From positions 124,001 through 188,000 of the forward strand of contig JAUXRG010000078.1 in assembly GCA_030681795.1 (NCBI GenBank): DNA of 64,000 nt, given 5' to 3'. A program made the position numbers and the translations under genes. Below are positions 32,835 through 43,605 of the stretch, piece after piece. This DNA is from Rubrivivax sp. Its GTDB lineage: Bacteria > Pseudomonadota > Gammaproteobacteria > Burkholderiales > Burkholderiaceae_C. Within the stretch, counting starts at the first letter, position 1. Every line of letters starts with the position of its first letter. The notes below the pieces were generated by a model. It saw only the letters and a program-made list of their open reading frames with translations, did no database searches and was not told where the DNA came from.

Positions 32835-33983
32835 TCAGTATTCGAGGCTCAACGCGACCGAGCCATAGGCATGGTTGGACGGCTGCTCGCGGAACTCCGG
32901 GGAACGATAGACACGCATCACCGCTAGTTTGACCCCGTGCCCGGCCACCAGGCCTTGCGCGCTGAGGCCGACGGCGGCCTGGGCGACCCAGGGCCGCCGG
33001 GTGACCTGGTGGCTCGAACGAAACAGGTTTCCGTCGAGCGAGAAGTCATGCGCGACGAACTTGGCTTCCAGCATGCCAAACAGATGAACGCCGGCGCGCG
33101 GGCCGGAAGCGATGCCGGTGGCCTCGTTCGAGCCGCCTCGGAGGGATGCGGACGATGGCGAGCGGTTCTCGGCGCCGGGCCGGATCGGATAAGTGCCGAA
33201 GTCGTTCGGCAGATTCCACCCGATGCGTCCTTCGATGCCCGCAGAGACGGAAGTCTCGATATTGCCCAGGCGCAGCCCGATCGAGCGTATCGAATCGGCA
33301 GAGAAGCCTGGCGTGGTCGCACCGTCGCCACGATAGCCCCTGAACTTGCGGTCCATCACCCCTTGCAGCGCGGGCTCGTTCTTCAATTGATGGTCCCAAC
33401 CGAGAAACCGCTCAGAGCCGACCGCATCATGAATCAGGTTCTGCGCCTGCCGAGCGAGCGACCACGGCCCGATCACGCCCAGCGTGATCTCGCGCGTGTC
33501 GAGCATTTCCGTATCGCTGTGCGCGGCATGGGTGCGGCGGTTCCACGACATGCCGACGTACAACAAACCTGCATACGGCCGGTCGTCTGCAATCAGATCG
33601 GTGCGCAGCGGATCGTTGGGCGTGTAGATGGACTGGCCGAACTTGACGACGACGTTCTGCGAATGTGCGGGACCGCCGGCGTCGGACCAGAAGCCCGGGT
33701 TCAGCCACTTGATGAGTTCGGCGTGCAACCGAACCGGCGCTGGCAGGCATTCGGTGCGCAAGCTGCCGGCGATGTCGCGGGAAACGGCCGTGAGGGCCGC
33801 GCCATTGGTGTAGTTGCGGTCGGTATCGACGAAGAGGTCGTTCTCCAGCCGCACTGTCAAGCCGCGGAATTCGATTGCCTGCGCCGCTTCGCAAGCCGCG
33901 GCGCCTGACGTGCTGTCGGGAGTCGATTGAGCCAGGGCCGGCAGCATGGTCAGGCTCAGTGCGAGCGCAGTGGCAAGGCGCAC
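32835..33983 (-). CDS. LpxR-family lipid A deacylase-like outer membrane protein
   Basis: GTG start, signal peptide, ENDLFVDTDRNYTNGAALTAVS motif, C-terminal barrel strand ending Y. Confidence 0.85.
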   Translation of the reverse strand: MRLATALALSLTMLPALAQSTPDSTSGAAACEAAQAIEFRGLTVRLENDLFVDTDRNYTNGAALTAVSRDIAGSLRTECLPAPVRLHAELIKWLNPGFWSDAGGPAHSQNVVVKFGQSIYTPNDPLRTDLIADDRPYAGLLYVGMSWNRRTHAAHSDTEMLDTREITLGVIGPWSLARQAQNLIHDAVGSERFLGWDHQLKNEPALQGVMDRKFRGYRGDGATTPGFSADSIRSIGLRLGNIETSVSAGIEGRIGWNLPNDFGTYPIRPGAENRSPSSASLRGGSNEATGIASGPRAGVHLFGMLEAKFVAHDFSLDGNLFRSSHQVTRRPWVAQAAVGLSAQGLVAGHGVKLAVMRVYRSPEFREQPSNHAYGSVALSLEY

Positions 33984-33985
33984 GA

Positions 33986-34873
33986 TCAGTCCAGGGCGGT
34001 GTCGTTCGCGGGCGGCACGCCGCCATAGAACGCATGCAGCACGGCGACGATTTCCTCGGCTGTTTCGACGACCGCGAAGAGCCCGACATCCTCGGCGTTG
34101 ACCAGGCCTTCCTCGACCAGAAAATCGAAGTCGATGGCGCGGCGCCAGAACGCGGCGCCGACCAGCACGATGGGCACGCGCTTCACCTTGCCGGTCTGCA
34201 CCAGCGTCAGCACTTCGAACAGTTCGTCCAGCGTGCCATAGCCGCCGGGAAAGGCGACCAGCGCCCGGGCGCGCAGCAGGAAGTGCATCTTGCGCAGGCC
34301 GAAGTAGCGGAAGCGGAAGCACAGTTCCGGGCTCACAAACGGGTTGGGCGCCTGCTCGTGCTGCAGCGTGATGTTCAGGCCGATGCTGCGCGCCCCGGCG
34401 TCAAAGGCGCCGCGGTTCGCCGCCTCCATGACGCCCGGCCCACCGCCGGTGACGACCACGAAGTCGCGCCGCTGTTGCTGCTGGAAGTGGCGCGAGACGA
34501 TTTCGGCAAAACGACGCGCCTCCTCGTAGTAGCGCGCGTAGTCGAGCTGTTTGCGGGCGCGCGCGATCTGCGCCGGCAGCGCCGCATCGGCGGGCTGCGC
34601 AAAGCTGCGTTGCTCGAGCGCGGCGAGTTGTGCTCGCGCCTGCGCTGGCGGAACCAGGCGCGCACTGCCGAAGACGACGACCGTGGACTGCACCTTGTGC
34701 CGGCGCAACTGGCGCTCCGGCTTGAGCATTTCGAGCTGCAGCCGCAGCGGCCGCAGATCGTCGCTGGCCAGGAGCTCGGTGTCCTCGTGAGCGAGGCGAT
34801 AGGAGGGGCTGTCTTCGATCGCGCGAAGCAAGGCATCGCGTTCACTCGCGCCGATGGTCCTCGTGCCTTGCAT
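33986..34873 (-). CDS. LOG-family protein (TIGR00730-type Rossmann fold)
   Basis: VVTGGGPGVMEAANRGA and FPGGYGTLDELFE. Confidence 0.88.
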   Translation of the reverse strand: MQGTRTIGASERDALLRAIEDSPSYRLAHEDTELLASDDLRPLRLQLEMLKPERQLRRHKVQSTVVVFGSARLVPPAQARAQLAALEQRSFAQPADAALPAQIARARKQLDYARYYEEARRFAEIVSRHFQQQQRRDFVVVTGGGPGVMEAANRGAFDAGARSIGLNITLQHEQAPNPFVSPELCFRFRYFGLRKMHFLLRARALVAFPGGYGTLDELFEVLTLVQTGKVKRVPIVLVGAAFWRRAIDFDFLVEEGLVNAEDVGLFAVVETAEEIVAVLHAFYGGVPPANDTALD

Positions 34874-34915
34874 GTCGACCTCCTTGTGACGGCATCGCCG
34901 CTACGGCGGCCCGCG

Positions 34916-35455
34916 CTACCGTGGCCCGAACCACATGCGCGACATCAGCCGGTCTTTCAGCCTGAACTGGTGGAAGAGCGCGCCGATCACATGCAGTGCG
35001 ACCAATGCGGCGATCAGCTTGGCCATCCAGCCGTGCACGGCCCGCGGCAACAAATGGGCAAAGCTCTCGGGCAAGGTTGCACCGCTGCCGAAGAAAACGA
35101 TCTGTGGCAGATCGGCCTGGAAAGCCGTGGCCGCGCCGCTGGCGGCCATCGCAAAGACGGCGAGGTACAGGCCGATGTGCACGGCGTGGCCCAGCTTGTC
35201 CAGCAACGCACTGCCGGCCGTGGCGGGGGCCGGCAGCGCGGTTCGCACGCGTGTGAGCAGTCGCACCAGCATCAGGCTGCCGATCACGAGGCCGACGATC
35301 ATGTGCCCGCGCAGCGCGCCGATCTTGTCAGGCGAGGCATTCGACAGTTCCTTGAGCGAGAACGTCCCCATTCCCAGCGCGAATACGAGCATCAGTGCCA
35401 GCAGCCAATGCAGGGCCACCAGGGCGGGGTGATAGCGAGTCGGTTGATTGTTCAT
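34916..35455 (-). CDS. Cytochrome b561 family protein
   Basis: Four TM segments with spaced His (HPALVALHW, LRGHMIVG, GHAVHIGLY, ALHVIGALFH). Confidence 0.87.
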   Translation of the reverse strand: MNNQPTRYHPALVALHWLLALMLVFALGMGTFSLKELSNASPDKIGALRGHMIVGLVIGSLMLVRLLTRVRTALPAPATAGSALLDKLGHAVHIGLYLAVFAMAASGAATAFQADLPQIVFFGSGATLPESFAHLLPRAVHGWMAKLIAALVALHVIGALFHQFRLKDRLMSRMWFGPR

Positions 35456-35488
35456 TCGGTTCTCCTTTGTCGAGGTCAATGGAAGCAT

Positions 35489-36895
35489 CTACAGGCTGAC
35501 GCTCTGGCCCGGTGCAGGCACCGTGACCGCCCAGCCGCGATCGTGTCGCAGGGCTTCAGCAAACGCGAGTGCCGCCGACTCCTCGCCATGCACGACAAAG
35601 GTCTGGCGCGGTGGCCGCTTGAAACCTGCGGCCCAGGCCAGCAGGGCCGGCTGGCCGGCATGGGCCGAAAACCCACCAAGCGTGTGGATCGCGGCGCGCA
35701 CCGGAACTTCTTCGCCGAAGATGCTGACTTGCCTGGCGCCGTCCACCAGCTTGCGGCCCAGCGTGCCCTGGGCCTGGAAGCCGGTGATCAGCACGCTGCA
35801 TTCGCGCCGCCCGAGGTTGTGGCGCAGGTGGTGCTTGATGCGCCCGGCGTTGCACATGCCGCTGGCCGAAATGACGATCGCGCCGGCGCGAATGCGGTTC
35901 AGCGCCATCGACTCCTCGACGCTGGCGGTGAATCGCATCGAGGGCAGGTTGTGGCCCGCGGCATGCCACTGGGCGAGGCGCTGTCCGGCTTCGTCGAACA
36001 GGGCCAGGTGCTGCATCGTGATGCGGGTCGCGGCCGCCGCCATCGGCGAGTCGACATAGATATTCAGCTTGTGCAACCGGCCTTCGCAGGTCAGCCGATG
36101 CAGGTGGTACAGCACCTCCTGCGTGCGCCCGACGGCGAAGGCCGGCACGATCACATTGCCGTGCGGCAGCGTGTGCTCGAGCACCTGCACCAACTCATCC
36201 ATCGTCGCCGCCTGGTCCTTGTGCGCGCGGTCGCCGTAGGTCGATTCGATGAAGAGCACATCGGCCCCTTCGATCACGGTCGGGTCGCGCAGGATCGGCC
36301 GGCCCGGCTGGCCGAGGTCGCCCGACATCACGAGCTTGGTGGTTGATCTGGTGGATGTGGCGCCTTCGCTGACCCAGATCTCGAGGATTGCCGACCCCAG
36401 GATGTGACCGGCGTCGCGGAAGCGGCAGCGCAGGTCGGCATGCGGCGAGATATCGGCGTCATAGGCGACCGGGCGCAGTTGCTGCAGGCAGTCCACCGCA
36501 TCCTGCATCGTGTAGGCCGGCACGGTGTCGCCGGCCGTGAGCTGGCCCTTCTTGTGGCGCCGGCTCGCGCGTTCGGCCTCGGCCTCCTGGATGTGCGCGC
36601 TGTCGGGCAGCATCACCGCCAGCAGATCGACGGTGGCATGGGTGGCGTAGATCGGGCCGGTGTAGCCCGCGCGCGTGAGTTTGGGCAGCAGGCCGCTGTG
36701 GTCGATGTGGGCGTGGGTGAGCAGCACGAAATCGAGCGTGCGCGCATCGAAGCCGAAGGGCTGGCGGTTGCGCGCCGACGCCTCGCGCCCGCCCTGGAAC
36801 ATGCCGCAGTCGACCAGGAAGCGGGTGGTGGCCGTCTCGATCAAATAGCACGAGCCCGTCACCTCGCGGGCCGCACCGTGGAAGGTGATCTTCAT
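35489..36895 (-). CDS. MBL-fold beta-CASP metallohydrolase (RNA-processing type)
   Basis: HAHIDHSG; DAGHILGSA; SASGMCNAGRIKHHL; GGFSAHAGQ. Confidence 0.9.
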   Translation of the reverse strand: MKITFHGAAREVTGSCYLIETATTRFLVDCGMFQGGREASARNRQPFGFDARTLDFVLLTHAHIDHSGLLPKLTRAGYTGPIYATHATVDLLAVMLPDSAHIQEAEAERASRRHKKGQLTAGDTVPAYTMQDAVDCLQQLRPVAYDADISPHADLRCRFRDAGHILGSAILEIWVSEGATSTRSTTKLVMSGDLGQPGRPILRDPTVIEGADVLFIESTYGDRAHKDQAATMDELVQVLEHTLPHGNVIVPAFAVGRTQEVLYHLHRLTCEGRLHKLNIYVDSPMAAAATRITMQHLALFDEAGQRLAQWHAAGHNLPSMRFTASVEESMALNRIRAGAIVISASGMCNAGRIKHHLRHNLGRRECSVLITGFQAQGTLGRKLVDGARQVSIFGEEVPVRAAIHTLGGFSAHAGQPALLAWAAGFKRPPRQTFVVHGEESAALAFAEALRHDRGWAVTVPAPGQSVSL

Positions 36896-37332
36896 GGTTT
36901 CACTCCGTGCACAAGCAGCACTGGCAGCGTCGACAGATGCACGACGCGCTGCGCTACCGAGCCGAGGAAGAGGCTACCCAAAGCGCTGCGGCCATGGGTT
37001 CCCATCACGATCTGGTCGATGCCAAGCAGGGCGGCCACGCGGACGATCTCAAGCCCTGGCGAGCCGACGGCACGATGGAGTGCGTGCACAGGCAGTTCCA
37101 GCGCCTCCAGGTGCGCCTGCGCTTCAGCCAGCACTTTCTCTTGTACTGACTCCTGCGCCGCCTCGATCTCATCGATGCTGGGTGCAGGCAGTTCGCCGGC
37201 CCAGTCGGGCACGGGGCGCACGTTCAGCAGGGTCAGCTCCAGCGGCACCGACGCTCGCGCCATGTTCGCCACCGCTTCGATCGCACGCTGGGCATGCCGC
37301 GAGCCGTCGACGGCAATGAGTAGCTTCATCAT
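36892..37332 (-). CDS. Universal stress protein (UspA family)
   Basis: MMKLLIAVDGSRHAQRAIE and IVMGTHGRSALGSLFLGSVAQRVVHLSTLPVLLVH; ATGA overlap with the MBL gene. Confidence 0.92.
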   Translation of the reverse strand: MMKLLIAVDGSRHAQRAIEAVANMARASVPLELTLLNVRPVPDWAGELPAPSIDEIEAAQESVQEKVLAEAQAHLEALELPVHALHRAVGSPGLEIVRVAALLGIDQIVMGTHGRSALGSLFLGSVAQRVVHLSTLPVLLVHGVKP

Positions 37333-37370
37333 GGAAGGCCTTTCTTCTCTGGGTTTGCGGCGAATCGATG

Positions 37371-37631
37371 TCACTTCGCGCTTGTCGTGCCGTCATCCTC
37401 AGCCAGGAGGATCTGCGCCTCGGCCCGCAGCCAGTCCTCCAGTTCATGGCCGGCGACGTAGCCGCGTTGCTCATACAAGACATAGGCTGCGAACCGGATT
37501 CGCTCGCCCACACGATCGCCGGTCTTGTCTAGCCGGGTGGCGTCCGCTTCCGGTCGAGGGACGGGCGTCCGGGTCTTAGGTGCGGCTCCACGGGTCGCGT
37601 GCGAGGGGGAGGGGGAGGGGTTGTGCTTCAT
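37371..37631 (-). CDS. DUF2934-like small protein
   Basis: VGERIRFAAYVLYEQRGYVAGHELEDWLRAEAQIL. Confidence 0.75.
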   Translation of the reverse strand: MKHNPSPSPSHATRGAAPKTRTPVPRPEADATRLDKTGDRVGERIRFAAYVLYEQRGYVAGHELEDWLRAEAQILLAEDDGTTSAK

Positions 37632-37752
37632 GCTGAGTCTCCGTGCGCGCGGCAAAGCACGCGCCTTGATGTGAACGAACAAGTCATGGGTCGAAAGCTG
37701 GGCGAGCTACGGTGGCCGCGCGCAAAGTATGCGCATTTGCAAAGTCATGGTT

Positions 37753-38166
37753 TCACTCCTGAATGCGCAGCAAACGCCGCGACGCGAATACCGCGATGAC
37801 CAGCCATACCAGCAAGCGCAGCGTCATCGCGATCACCGTGCGCTGTTCGTAGACGGCGCCGGATGCCGCATGCACGCCGAGAGCCGCGAAGACAAGCGCA
37901 GTGGTCACTGCGATGGCGATGGCCAGCCAGGCGGCCCAGCGCCGCTGCAGCCACAGCCCGGCGCCGGCAGCGACATAGGCGAAACCCGCCATGAAGTTGA
38001 ACCAGAGCACGAACGGCACGTAGTTTCCGGCGGCCGCGACCGCTGCCGCGTCGCCGCCCAGGGTCATGCCGCCTTCCTTGATGGTCAGCAGGCCGAAGCC
38101 AATCGCGACCAGCGCGGCAATTCGGACCCAGACATTGCGTTGTCCTGCGCCTGTGTTCATGGTCAT
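37753..38166 (-). CDS. Small membrane protein, about four TM segments
   Basis: Hydrophobic ORF from MTMNTGAGQRNVWVRIAALVAIGFG; ends SRRLLRIQE. Confidence 0.7.
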   Translation of the reverse strand: MTMNTGAGQRNVWVRIAALVAIGFGLLTIKEGGMTLGGDAAAVAAAGNYVPFVLWFNFMAGFAYVAAGAGLWLQRRWAAWLAIAIAVTTALVFAALGVHAASGAVYEQRTVIAMTLRLLVWLVIAVFASRRLLRIQE

Positions 38167-38194
38167 TTCCTCGGTGAGCCCGCGCTGCTTGCAT

Positions 38195-38872
38195 TCACTG
38201 CGCGGGGCAGGCCAGTTGCAGCCGGAAGGCGGCAAAGGCACTGGCCGCCTGGCTGACGAGAGCGTCCCGCGGGTCGGGGCAGCCCTGGGCTCTGGTCGCC
38301 AACCCCTGAACGACACTGACCAGCAGGCGCGCCGCGGCAAGCGGGTCGATGTCGGCCCTGACGAGCCCTTGCAGTCTTGCCCGATCGATGATGCGGGAAA
38401 GCCGTGAGGCATAGTGATCGATGAGCGTCTGAATGCGTCGCCCGATGCGGGCATTTCCGTCTTTCGCGAGCCAGCCCAGCAAGCGCTCGGGAACCTCGGG
38501 GTGCCGCGCGATGAACGCGATCTGGAGTTGAAATGCGCACTCCAGTTCCTGCAGTGGATTGCGTTGGCGCTGCGCCACCCTGTTCGCGCGATGCAGCAGG
38601 CTTCCTCGCACCCGGGAAATGAACCGGGACTGGCCACCACGGCTGTCCACATTCAGACGGGGCGACTCCGCCTCGCCGGTGGTGGCACCCCCCACCTGCA
38701 TGGCGGATTCGCAACGATCGCGTTGGCTGCAGATCATCCAGCACGGTGTGCTGTCCGAGCGATCGGGCGCACCCAACCCATCCGTCGAATCAGCAAACAG
38801 GTAGTTGCGCGTGACTTCCCACCACCGCTTCAGGTGTTCGGGATCGAACTGCCCTGGATTGCCAAGCGTCAT
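38195..38872 (-). pseudogene. TetR-like C-terminal domain without a recognisable HTH; degenerate or chimeric ORF
   Basis: C-terminal part NPLQELECAFQLQIAFIARHPEVPERLLGWL...IDPLAAARLLVSVVQGLA matches the layout of TetR effector domains; N-terminal ~80 residues are unrelated. Confidence 0.5.
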
Positions 38873-38906
38873 GCGGCTTCCCCGGTGTCAGTGAGCTCGC
38901 GGCGCG

Positions 38907-39365
38907 TCAGCGCGCGCCGTAGAAATGTTCGACAAACGGCTTGCGGAATTCCCGATGACAGTTGAAGCAGCCGGTCTGGAGTTTCTGGAACGCGAGGATG
39001 GTGGTCTCGCCGTCCCTGGCCCTGGCGCCTTTGGCGACGGCTTCGGCGGCGCTGTGGGTTTCGCCGTCATAGGCCTTGAACTTGCCGGCATTCGTTCCCA
39101 CGAAGCTCATGATGCGCAGTCTCTCGGACACCGGCGACTGCGGATGGTCGGCGACCCGGCCGGCGGCCTGCTCGACCAAGGCCCAATCCCCGCGCGAAAT
39201 GCCGTCGGTGATGACCTGCATGTTTCCGCCCAGCTCTCTCATGATGTTGCGCAGCGCAAGCGGCTTGGCGGCCTGTGCGTCGGCTTCGACCGGTGCCGGG
39301 GCGTTCGGCGCGGCCAGGGCGAGCCCGGCGACCAAGCTCAATGCGGCGACAAGGGGTGTTCTCAT
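38907..39365 (-). CDS. Cytochrome c' / class II-like c-type cytochrome
   Basis: Signal peptide; CFNCH haem motif near the C-terminus (TGCFNCHREFRKPFVEHFYGAR). Confidence 0.85.
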   Translation of the reverse strand: MRTPLVAALSLVAGLALAAPNAPAPVEADAQAAKPLALRNIMRELGGNMQVITDGISRGDWALVEQAAGRVADHPQSPVSERLRIMSFVGTNAGKFKAYDGETHSAAEAVAKGARARDGETTILAFQKLQTGCFNCHREFRKPFVEHFYGAR

Positions 39366-39436
39366 GGTTCTATTCCAGTACGAGTTGAAGGAGTGATTGA
39401 CCGGCCGTCTTGCTTCGATACCTGTGCGCCGACGCA

Positions 39437-40561
39437 CTAGGCCACCGTCTTGCGGAACCGGCTGCCAGCGAAACCGAGCAGCACGCTGCCCAGCGCCGCG
39501 AGCGCCAGGAACTGGACCCACAGCACACCGATCCCCACGCCCTTGAGGAAGATGCCGCGCACGATCTCAAGGTAGTGGCGGGTCGGATTGACCAGCGTCA
39601 ACCATTGAAAGATCTCCGGCATGCTGCTGACCGGGAACATGAAACCCGACAGCAGGATGATCGGCATGAAGACCAGGAAGCTCGTCATGAACGCCTCCTG
39701 CTGGGTTTTGGAAATGGTCGAGATCAGCAGGCCCAGGCCGAGCCCGGACAGCAGATAGAGCACGCTGGCCAGCAGCAGCGTGAGGAAGTTGCCCGCGAAC
39801 GGCACCTCGAACCAGAGCAGTGCGACGGCGGTCACCACCAGCAGGTCGACCAGACCGATCAGCGCGAAGGGGATGGTCTTGCCGGCGATCAGCTCGAACG
39901 CGGACAACGGCGTCACCATCAGTTGCTCGAGCGTGCCGATCTCGCGCTCGCGCACCACCGCCAGCGAGGTGAGCAGCAGGCACACCAGCAGGATGATCGC
40001 GCCCACCACCGCCGGCACGTTGTAGTCGCGGCTCTTCAGGTCGGGGTTGAACCAGGCGCGCTCGCGCAGATCAAGTGCCAGCACCAGGCCGCCTGCGTAG
40101 CGTGCGCCAAAACTTTGCACGATGCGTTCGGCATAACCGAGCGCCACCGTGGCGGTGTTCGAGTTGGTGCCGTCGAGCAGCACCTGCACCTTCGCGCCCG
40201 TGCCGTCGCGCAGAGCCGCTGCGAAACCCACCGGCACCGAGAGGCCGACGATGGCGTCGCCATACTGCAGCGCGCTCACCAGGTCGGCCGGCCGCGCCGA
40301 GCGCCCCACGACCTGAAAGTAGCCCGATGCGGTGAAGGCCTCGACCAGATCGCGCGAGGCCTGCGTCTGGTCGTGGTCCACCACGAAGGTCGTCGTGTCG
40401 CGGATGTCGGTGGACACGGCGTAGCCAAACACCAGCAGCTGGATCACCGGCGCAATGAAGATCACGGCCATCAGGCGCGGGTCGCGCGCGATCTGCAGGA
40501 ACTCCTTGCGCAGCACCTCCCAGATGCGCTGCAGGCTGTCGGGCCACATCACGGGCCACAT
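39437..40561 (-). CDS. ABC-2 type efflux permease
   Basis: IWEVLRKEFLQIARDPRLMAVIFIAPVIQLLVFGYA; C-terminal TM bundle. Confidence 0.92.
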   Translation of the reverse strand: MWPVMWPDSLQRIWEVLRKEFLQIARDPRLMAVIFIAPVIQLLVFGYAVSTDIRDTTTFVVDHDQTQASRDLVEAFTASGYFQVVGRSARPADLVSALQYGDAIVGLSVPVGFAAALRDGTGAKVQVLLDGTNSNTATVALGYAERIVQSFGARYAGGLVLALDLRERAWFNPDLKSRDYNVPAVVGAIILLVCLLLTSLAVVREREIGTLEQLMVTPLSAFELIAGKTIPFALIGLVDLLVVTAVALLWFEVPFAGNFLTLLLASVLYLLSGLGLGLLISTISKTQQEAFMTSFLVFMPIILLSGFMFPVSSMPEIFQWLTLVNPTRHYLEIVRGIFLKGVGIGVLWVQFLALAALGSVLLGFAGSRFRKTVA

Positions 40562-41676
40562 CAACGGATCTCCTTGCGAAACACCAGGATCGCCAGCGTG
40601 AGGCCCGCGACCGCGAAGGCGATCATCAGCAGCCCCTGGATGCGCAGCACGTCGGCGTCCACGCCCTTGAGGAAGATGCCGCGCGTGACCACCAGGAAGT
40701 AGCGCGCCGGCACCAGGTAGGTCACGGTCTGCAACGCCCTGGGCATGACGTCGATCGAATACATGAAGCCCGACAGCAGGAACGCCGGCAGGAAGGTGGT
40801 GACCATCGCCATCTGCGTGGCCAGCAGCTGCGAGCGTGCCACCGCCGAGATGAAGATGCCCAGGCCGAGTGCGCCGATCAGGAAGGCGGTGGACAGCGCC
40901 ATCAGCAGCCACGCCGAGCCGTGGAACGGCACGCCGAACAACCACACACCCAGTACCGCGCTGAGCACCACGTCGGCCAGGCCGATGGCGATGTAGGGCA
41001 GCAGCTTGCCCAGCACGACTTCGGCGCGCGTCACCGGCGTGGCGGCGAGCTGTTCCATGGTGCCGCGCTCCCACTCGCGCGCGATGGTCAGCGAGGTCAG
41101 CATTGCGGCGACGATCATCATGATCACCGCGATCAGCCCCGGCACGATCATGTTGCGCGAGGTGAGTTCTTCGTTGTACCAAACGCGGCTGTCGGCGCTG
41201 ACCGGCCGCGTGGCGATGCGGCCATCGAGCTGGGCCGCGAGCGAGTACGACTGCGCGATCGCGCGTGCGTAAGCCAGCACGATGGTGGCGCTGTTGGCGT
41301 CCGATCCGTCGACGACGGCCTGCACCTGCGCGGATTCGTTGTTGCCCAGCTTGCGGCCGAAGTCAGGCGGGATCACGAGCACCAGTTGCGCCTGGCCCTG
41401 ATCGAGCAGCGCGCCGATGTCGCTGGTGCGCGCTATGGCTGCGCTGAATTCGAAATAGCCCGAAGAGCGAAAGGCGTCGATCAGCTCGCGCGAGGACGCC
41501 GAGTTGTCCTGGTCGAGCACCGCCGTCCTGATGTTGCGAACGTCGAAGCTGATGGCGTAACCGAACAGGATCAGCAGCAGCAGCGGCAGCAGGAAGGCGA
41601 GGATCAGGCTGCGCGTGTCGCGCCTGAGCTGGATCACCTCCTTGCGTGCCATCGCCCACAGGCGCATCAGGTTCAT
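40561..41676 (-). CDS. ABC-2 type efflux permease
   Basis: LWAMARKEVIQLRRDTRSLILAFLLPLLLLILFGYA; paralogous to neighbour. Confidence 0.92.
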   Translation of the reverse strand: MNLMRLWAMARKEVIQLRRDTRSLILAFLLPLLLLILFGYAISFDVRNIRTAVLDQDNSASSRELIDAFRSSGYFEFSAAIARTSDIGALLDQGQAQLVLVIPPDFGRKLGNNESAQVQAVVDGSDANSATIVLAYARAIAQSYSLAAQLDGRIATRPVSADSRVWYNEELTSRNMIVPGLIAVIMMIVAAMLTSLTIAREWERGTMEQLAATPVTRAEVVLGKLLPYIAIGLADVVLSAVLGVWLFGVPFHGSAWLLMALSTAFLIGALGLGIFISAVARSQLLATQMAMVTTFLPAFLLSGFMYSIDVMPRALQTVTYLVPARYFLVVTRGIFLKGVDADVLRIQGLLMIAFAVAGLTLAILVFRKEIR

Positions 41677-41695
41677 CGCCGCCGCCCCCAGCCGA

Positions 41696-42645
<950 letters not shown>

Positions 42646-42649
<4 letters not shown>

Positions 42650-43605
42650 GCCGCCTCCGCCATGCGTTCGATGAAGACGTCTTCCATCGACGGTGGCGCG
42701 CCGTGCAACTCGCCCGGCACCAGCCCCGCTTCGCGCAGCGCGGCGTCTATCAGCGGGCCATCGGTGGCCACCGATGCCACCGTGACGTGCAGCTTGTTGC
42801 CGAACAGCGCCGCACGCCGCACGCGCGGATGGGTGCGCAGCAGGTCGCGCGCGGCGCGTACCGGCTCGACCTGCACCACCAGCACTTCGCCGGTAAGTGC
42901 CTGCTGCAACGCAACGGGCGTGTCGAGCGCGAGCAGCTTGCCCTGGTGCAGTAGCGCGACACGGTCGAATCGCTCGGCTTCGTCCATGTAGGCGGTGCTC
43001 ACCACCACGGTGACGCCCTGCGCCACCATGTCGTGCACGATCAGCCAGAGGTCGCGGCGCGAGATCGGATCGACACCGAAGGTCGGTTCGTCGAGCAGCA
43101 GGATCTTCGGCTGGTGGATCAGCGCACACGACAGGCCGAGCTTCTGCTTCATGCCACCCGACAACTTGCCGGCCAGACGGTCCTTGAAGGGCGCGAGATT
43201 CGAGAAGTGGAACAGCCGCTCCAGGCGGGCCGCGCGTTCCTGCTTCGGCACCCGGTAGAGGTCGGCGTAGAAGTGCAGGTTTTCGAGCACCGTCAGGTCG
43301 GCGTACAGGCCGAAGCGCTGCGACATGTAGGCGATTTCGTGCTTCACGCCTTCCGGGTCGTGCACCACGCTCACGCCGCCCATCACGGCGTCTCCCGACG
43401 AGGGTTTCAGCACGCCTGCGAGCATGCGCAGGGTGGTCGTCTTGCCGGCGCCGTCGGGGCCGACCAGGCCGAACAGCTCACCGCTGGCGACATCGAAACT
43501 CAGGCCATCGACCGCGCTGGTGGTGCCGAAGCGGCGCGTCAGGCCCTGCACGCGGATCGCGGGTTCGGTCGTGCTGGCGATGGCAGAGGCCGTCATGGCG
43601 ATCAT
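42646..43605 (-). CDS. ABC efflux ATP-binding protein
   Basis: GPDGAGKTTTLRML, LSGGMKQKLGL, LLLDEPTFGVDP. Confidence 0.93.

Noticed and set aside
34023-34322. N-terminal extension of the LpxR-like ORF
   Set aside because: Overlaps the LOG gene in another frame; the signal peptide begins at the GTG at 33983.
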